Below are positions 13,946-17,386 of a DNA stretch of 17,386 bases, one piece after another (position 1 is the first letter of the stretch; each line of letters starts with the position of its first letter). The notes under the pieces were generated by a model. That model had not been told where the DNA came from. It saw only the letters and a list, made by a program, of their open reading frames with translations, and did no database searches. The DNA comes from SIG402 sp045639045 (lineage in GTDB: Bacteria; Bacillota; Clostridia; Christensenellales; Borkfalkiaceae): the NCBI GenBank assembly GCA_045639045.1, contig JAZUCI010000047.1, forward strand, positions 1 through 17,386. Direction: 5' to 3'. The translations under genes were made by a program, and so were the position numbers.

Positions 13946-14356
13946 TTAAATTTCGTGTTTTTTAATAAATTCGGGAAGGTCTTCTTCTGCTAAACTTACC
14001 GTTAAAATGAAGTTTAAGCCAAAATCGCCACGCATCATTTCCAGTTCCTTATAGAAGTCCGCCATAGCGCCGGGTTCAGTACCCGTAATACGGGCAGCGC
14101 CGTCGATAAATACGTACTGCGTATCCGAATTCCCCGCTACGATGCCTTTCACAAAGCTAAGAAGCCCTTCTACCGAAGCAATACCGTAATCTTTTACGTC
14201 CACAAAACGAACTTTACGTACTAAATCGTACATATAACGCTTGGTGTCCGTGATAAAAACAACGTTACCGGTTGCTACCGCTGCATCGTTGTTTGCTTGC
14301 ATAATAATACGTTTGGTTTTACCAGAGCCTTTTAATCCGCAAATAGTTTTAATCAT
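13946..14356 (-). CDS. P-loop NTPase of unknown role
   Basis: This 136-residue protein has a Walker A motif GLKGSGKT at 7-14 and a Walker B-like YVFIDG at 81-86. It belongs to a small conserved Firmicutes group, sometimes loosely labelled PilT-like, without the rest of a pilus ATPase. There is no membrane segment. The ATG at 14354-14356 has GGAGG ten bases upstream; a TTG three codons earlier is too close to that site. The promoter at 14387-14415 gives it an independent start, and thrC follows. Its partner or substrate is unknown, and the neighbours (amino-acid enzymes) do not clearly explain it. Confidence 0.82.
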   Translation of the reverse strand: MIKTICGLKGSGKTKRIIMQANNDAAVATGNVVFITDTKRYMYDLVRKVRFVDVKDYGIASVEGLLSFVKGIVAGNSDTQYVFIDGAARITGTEPGAMADFYKELEMMRGDFGLNFILTVSLAEEDLPEFIKKHEI

Positions 14357-14386
14357 AATAACCAAACCTCCTTTTTTCTTGCTTAT

Positions 14387-14415
14387 ATTGTAACCTATCG
14401 GAAAGGTTTTTTCAA
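14387..14415 (-). promoter_or_regulatory. Promoter of the P-loop/thrC unit
   Basis: TTGAAA (14410-14415) and TACAAT (14387-14392) are 17 bases apart. The predicted start near 14380 leaves a leader of about 24 bases containing the GGAGG. The rest of the 14357-14490 gap is AT-rich, without a clear terminator for the upstream gene. Confidence 0.72.
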
Positions 14416-14490
14416 GTACTTTTTTAAATTTTTTTCCTAATTTTTACAAATTTATTTGTTTAAATAGGGTTAAAACGCCAAAAAGCAACT

Positions 14491-15900
14491 TTATTGCATA
14501 TGAACGTACATCAGTTTGTGCCGTTTTGCATCAATTAAGCGAACGAAGGTATCTAACTCGTCATCACCCATAACGCTGTTTCTACCGTTTGCGTATTCCT
14601 TATCCACGTAATCCTTTAACGCCAAAATCAACGGATCTCGCTTATCAATTTTTTGCCCTTCGGGAAGACCGTAATAATCGTTAACCCAGTATGCAAGGCC
14701 TGCAAGCCCGCTTGCTTGGTTAATGTATACGTGCATAGGACGGTTAAGAAGTTTTTGGGTGTTGAAAATATTGTAAATTTCTTCGTCTTTCAAAATGCCG
14801 TCCGCATGAATGCCCGCTTTGGTTGCGTTAAACGCTCTACCGATAAAGGGCGTAGTGGGCGCGATGGCAATTTGCATTTCTTTTTCAAAATATTCCGCAA
14901 TTTCGGTGATAGCGGTTAAATCCATACCGTCCGTAGTGCCGCGAAGAGAAGCGTATTCAATAGCCATTGCTTCCAAGGGGCAGTTACCCGTACGTTCCCC
15001 AATCCCAAGCAGGGCGCAGTTTACCGCGCTGCAACCGTAGAGCCATGCGGTAGCCGCGTTGGTAACCACTTTATAAAAATCGTTATGCCCGTGCCATTCC
15101 AACTGTTCGGAAGGAACTTTTGCGTACTTCTTTAAGCCGTAAATAATGCCTTGCACGCTACGGGGCAAAGACGTACCGGGGTACGAAACGCCAAAACCGA
15201 GCGTATCGCACGCGCGAATTTTGATAGGAACGTTCGCTTCCTTGCCAAGCTTCATAAGCTCGGTAGCAAAAGGAACTACGAAGCCGTAGAAATCGGCGCG
15301 AGTGATATCTTCGAAGTGGCAACGGGGTACGATGCCTGCCGATAAGGCGGATTTTACGATACCAAGGTATTTATCCATTGCTTGCGCGCGGGTTAAATTC
15401 ATCTTTTTAAAGATGTGGTAGTCCGAACAACTAACCAAAATACCCGTTTCCCTTACCCCCATTTCCTTAACGAGAGCAAAGTCCTTTTCGTTTGCGCGAA
15501 TCCAGCTGGTTACTTCGGGGAATTTTAACCCCATTTCCATACATTCGCGCGCGGCGCGTTGATCCTTTTCGCTGTAAATAAAGAATTCACTTTGACGGAT
15601 AATCCCCTTTTCGCCGCCCAAACGGGACATCAAAGCATAAATATGCTTTATTTGTTCTACGGTAAAGGGGCTGGTGGATTGTTGCCCGTCACGGAAGGTG
15701 GTATCCGTAATCCAAATATCCTTGGGCATATCCATAGGAACGTGGCGGTGGTTAAACACCGTTTTGGGAATTTCGTCGTAATTGAAGGTATTGCGATACA
15801 ATTCGGGTTCCGCTACGTCTTGCAAGCGGTACGCGTACCGTTCTTCTTCTAACAGGTTGAGATTTTCATTGAAAAACAACCCTTCTTTGTATTTAGCCAT
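14491..15900 (-). CDS. Re-citrate synthase-type DRE-TIM metalloenzyme
   Basis: This 469-residue protein belongs to the isopropylmalate/homocitrate synthase family and matches the branch that includes the Re-face citrate synthase of Clostridium kluyveri. That enzyme condenses acetyl-CoA with oxaloacetate and supplies 2-oxoglutarate and glutamate in anaerobes without the usual citrate synthase. It shows DTTFRDGQQ (66-74), a metal-binding HGH at 270-272 and GIGERTGNCPLEA further on. The N-terminal KYKEGLFFNENLNLLEEERYA and RHVPMDMPKDIWITD segments match the Re-synthase type. The ATG at 15898-15900 overlaps the aminotransferase end by eight bases, with GAGG upstream. Isopropylmalate synthase activity is less likely: there is no leucine-regulatory domain. 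Confidence 0.85.
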   Translation of the reverse strand: MAKYKEGLFFNENLNLLEEERYAYRLQDVAEPELYRNTFNYDEIPKTVFNHRHVPMDMPKDIWITDTTFRDGQQSTSPFTVEQIKHIYALMSRLGGEKGIIRQSEFFIYSEKDQRAARECMEMGLKFPEVTSWIRANEKDFALVKEMGVRETGILVSCSDYHIFKKMNLTRAQAMDKYLGIVKSALSAGIVPRCHFEDITRADFYGFVVPFATELMKLGKEANVPIKIRACDTLGFGVSYPGTSLPRSVQGIIYGLKKYAKVPSEQLEWHGHNDFYKVVTNAATAWLYGCSAVNCALLGIGERTGNCPLEAMAIEYASLRGTTDGMDLTAITEIAEYFEKEMQIAIAPTTPFIGRAFNATKAGIHADGILKDEEIYNIFNTQKLLNRPMHVYINQASGLAGLAYWVNDYYGLPEGQKIDKRDPLILALKDYVDKEYANGRNSVMGDDELDTFVRLIDAKRHKLMYVHMQ

Positions 15901-17092
15901 TGTTAATAACCTCTTTAATAAAGGATTCCAAACGGTTTAACCCTTCGGCAATTTCTTCCTTACTAATTGCGTAGGAAAGACGAACGTAATCGTCCGAACC
16001 AAACGCCGCGCCGGGAATTACCGCAACGCCGCGGTTCAAAAGCGCGCTTGCGAAGGATACCGAGCCCGTAATTTCGGTTTCACCGAATTTTTTGCCGTAG
16101 CAAGCGGAAACGTTTACCATAATATAGAACGCGCCTTCGGGCACTACGCAAGTTACATTTTGCATTTCTTGAATGCGAGCAACCGCAAATTTACGGCGTT
16201 CTGCAAAGGCTTGTTGCATGGTAGCAAGAGAGCCGTCGTCTTCCGCAAGGGCAACGACGGAAGCCGCCTGCGCGATGGAGCAAGGGTTGCTGGTTTCGTG
16301 GCTTTGGATGCCCGAAATCGCCTTTGCTACGTCCTTGGGCGCGGCAAGATAACCGATACGCCAACCCGTCATAGCAAACGCCTTACTCATACCGTTGATA
16401 ACCACGGTTAAATCCTTCATTTCTTCGCTGTGCGTAGCGATAGAAACGTGCTCTGCGCCTTCGTAAACCAACTTTTCGTAAATTTCGTCCGAAATTACGA
16501 AGATCCCGTGTTTTACCGCTACGTCCGCAATGGCGAAGAGTTCTTCCTTCGTGTAAACCGCGCCCGTGGGGTTGTTGGGAGAGTTTAAGATTAGCGCCTT
16601 AGTGCTAGGCGTGATTGCATTTTCAAAATCTTGCGCGGTCATTTTGAACGCGTTTTCCGCTTTGGTTTCTACAAAAACCACTTCCCCGCCGCACAAACGT
16701 ACGAGTTCGGGATAGGTAAGCCAGAAGGGAGAAGGAAGAATTACTTCGTCCCCTTCTTCAATCAAAGCTTGCATCGCGTTGTATAAAGAATGCTTTGCAC
16801 CGCAAGAAACGATAATTTGAGAAGGCTCGTAAGCAAGGCCGTTTTCCTTTAACAACTTATCGCAAACCGCCTTTTTCAGTTCTTCCGATCCGGATGCGGG
16901 GGTGTATTTCGTATACCCTGCATCCATTGCGCGTTTTGCCGCGTCAATGATGGGGGCGGGGGTATTAAAATCGGGTTCGCCCGCGCCGAAAGAAACGACG
17001 GATACGCCTTGTTGTTTCAGTTTTTTTGCCTTTGCCGTAATTTCCAGCGTTAAAGAGGGGGAAATTGCTGCTGCGCGTTTGGTAATTCTCAT
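15893..17092 (-). CDS. Aspartate-type aminotransferase (PLP, class I)
   Basis: This enzyme probably interconverts aspartate and oxaloacetate with glutamate and 2-oxoglutarate. The 399 residues show FGAGEPDF (35-42), SPNNPTG (171-177), SDEIYE (201-206) and the cofactor-binding K237 in MSKAFAMTGWRIGY. This layout is the subgroup I-beta aspartate aminotransferase type common in Gram-positives, though substrate range cannot be read from sequence. I chose the ATG at 17090-17092 because AAGGAG precedes it. The downstream citrate-synthase-like gene overlaps, so both oxaloacetate-using enzymes are coupled. No promoter is clear in the 58 bases after prfA; two small hairpins there lack U-tracts, so it may be cotranscribed with prfA. 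Confidence 0.92.
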   Translation of the reverse strand: MRITKRAAAISPSLTLEITAKAKKLKQQGVSVVSFGAGEPDFNTPAPIIDAAKRAMDAGYTKYTPASGSEELKKAVCDKLLKENGLAYEPSQIIVSCGAKHSLYNAMQALIEEGDEVILPSPFWLTYPELVRLCGGEVVFVETKAENAFKMTAQDFENAITPSTKALILNSPNNPTGAVYTKEELFAIADVAVKHGIFVISDEIYEKLVYEGAEHVSIATHSEEMKDLTVVINGMSKAFAMTGWRIGYLAAPKDVAKAISGIQSHETSNPCSIAQAASVVALAEDDGSLATMQQAFAERRKFAVARIQEMQNVTCVVPEGAFYIMVNVSACYGKKFGETEITGSVSFASALLNRGVAVIPGAAFGSDDYVRLSYAISKEEIAEGLNRLESFIKEVINNG

Positions 17093-17150
17093 ATATTTCT
17101 CCTTGCCGATTTTCTTTCGGCTAATCCACTTATTTAATAAGCGGTAAATG

Positions 17151-17386
17151 TTAATTTTCTTCGCCCGCAAGTTTTGCGTTGCGGTCCGCAATGGCTAGGG
17201 CTTCGGTCATTTCGGTGATTTCGCCCATCATAAATTTATCTAAAGAATATAGCGTAAGCCCGATACGGTGATCGGTTACCCTACCTTGGGGGAAGTTGTA
17301 GGTACGAATGCGTTCCGAACGGTCCCCCGTTCCGATTTGCCCTTTACGGTTTTCGGCGTATTCCTTTTCGTACGCGCCGCTGTAAT
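17151..17386 (-). CDS. prfA: Peptide chain release factor 1, C-terminal end (partial)
   Basis: Only the last 78 codons lie in the window; the rest is beyond the right edge. The stretch QIGTGDRSERIRTYNFPQ then RVTDHRIGLTLY is the conserved C-terminal region of class I release factors. RF1 reads UAA and UAG stop codons. The GGQ catalytic loop would be just outside the window. The lack of an RF2-type signature is not decisive from this part, but the RIRTYNFPQGRVTDHRIGL form fits RF1 best. The stop is followed by 58 bases before the aminotransferase start, and no terminator is visible. Confidence 0.9.
   Translation of the reverse strand, partial: YSGAYEKEYAENRKGQIGTGDRSERIRTYNFPQGRVTDHRIGLTLYSLDKFMMGEITEMTEALAIADRNAKLAGEEN

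Noticed and set aside
14366..14490. Terminator after the citrate-synthase-like gene
   Set aside because: Only a 6-bp AT stem (ACAAAT/ATTTGT) is present and it is followed by A-rich, not U-rich, sequence on the minus strand.
17093..17150. Terminator after prfA
   Set aside because: There are short stems but none is followed by a U-tract.
1..17386. CRISPR array, rRNA, tRNA, insertion sequence or phage genes
   Set aside because: I found no regularly spaced repeats, no tRNA-like cloverleaf and no transposase, integrase or structural phage motif in any frame.

Overview
The window looks like a chromosomal stretch from a Gram-positive Clostridia-type bacterium (Bacillota), probably an uncultured lineage; the species cannot be named. 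The basis is a WhiA homologue, a Re-citrate-synthase-type DRE-TIM enzyme, a DUF5685 protein, strong GGAGG-type ribosome binding sites, sigma-A-like promoters and simple hairpin-plus-U terminators. Almost everything is read leftward (minus strand); the one exception is a 55-residue membrane peptide on the plus strand.

Layout from the right edge, in the direction of transcription: the C-terminal end of release factor 1 (prfA); an aspartate-type aminotransferase overlapping a Re-citrate-synthase-like enzyme; a P-loop protein with its own good promoter; threonine synthase; tryptophanyl-tRNA synthetase behind a short leader with an 11-codon ORF and a hairpin; then a tight three-gene module (DUF5685 protein, J-like protein with a cysteine tail, membrane protein) ending at a bidirectional terminator. 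Next come the small plus-strand gene and a divergent ArsR-family regulator, then uvrC and a HAD phosphatase (terminator), then murB, a PHP phosphatase and whiA, then pfkA (promoter and terminator), then rlmD and a 92-residue zinc-ribbon ORF. At the left edge the N-terminus of an unidentified membrane or secreted protein runs out of the window.

Most genes are housekeeping: translation, amino-acid synthesis around oxaloacetate and threonine, DNA repair, cell-wall synthesis and glycolysis. The uvrC-murB-whiA-pfkA order resembles a familiar Firmicutes cluster but lacks hprK, rapZ and yvcK at this place.

The best candidates for something new are: (1) a duplicated rlmD 3' end flanking the 92-residue ORF, as if a small cassette inserted at the end of rlmD and rebuilt its catalytic tail; (2) the trpS-linked DUF5685 / degenerate-J / membrane module, whose DUF5685 member has two aspartate-rich motifs like class I isoprenoid synthases; (3) promoters of uvrC and murB placed so that transcripts would start at or within a few bases of the start codon; (4) the trpS leader ORF and hairpin. 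All of these are readings of sequence alone.
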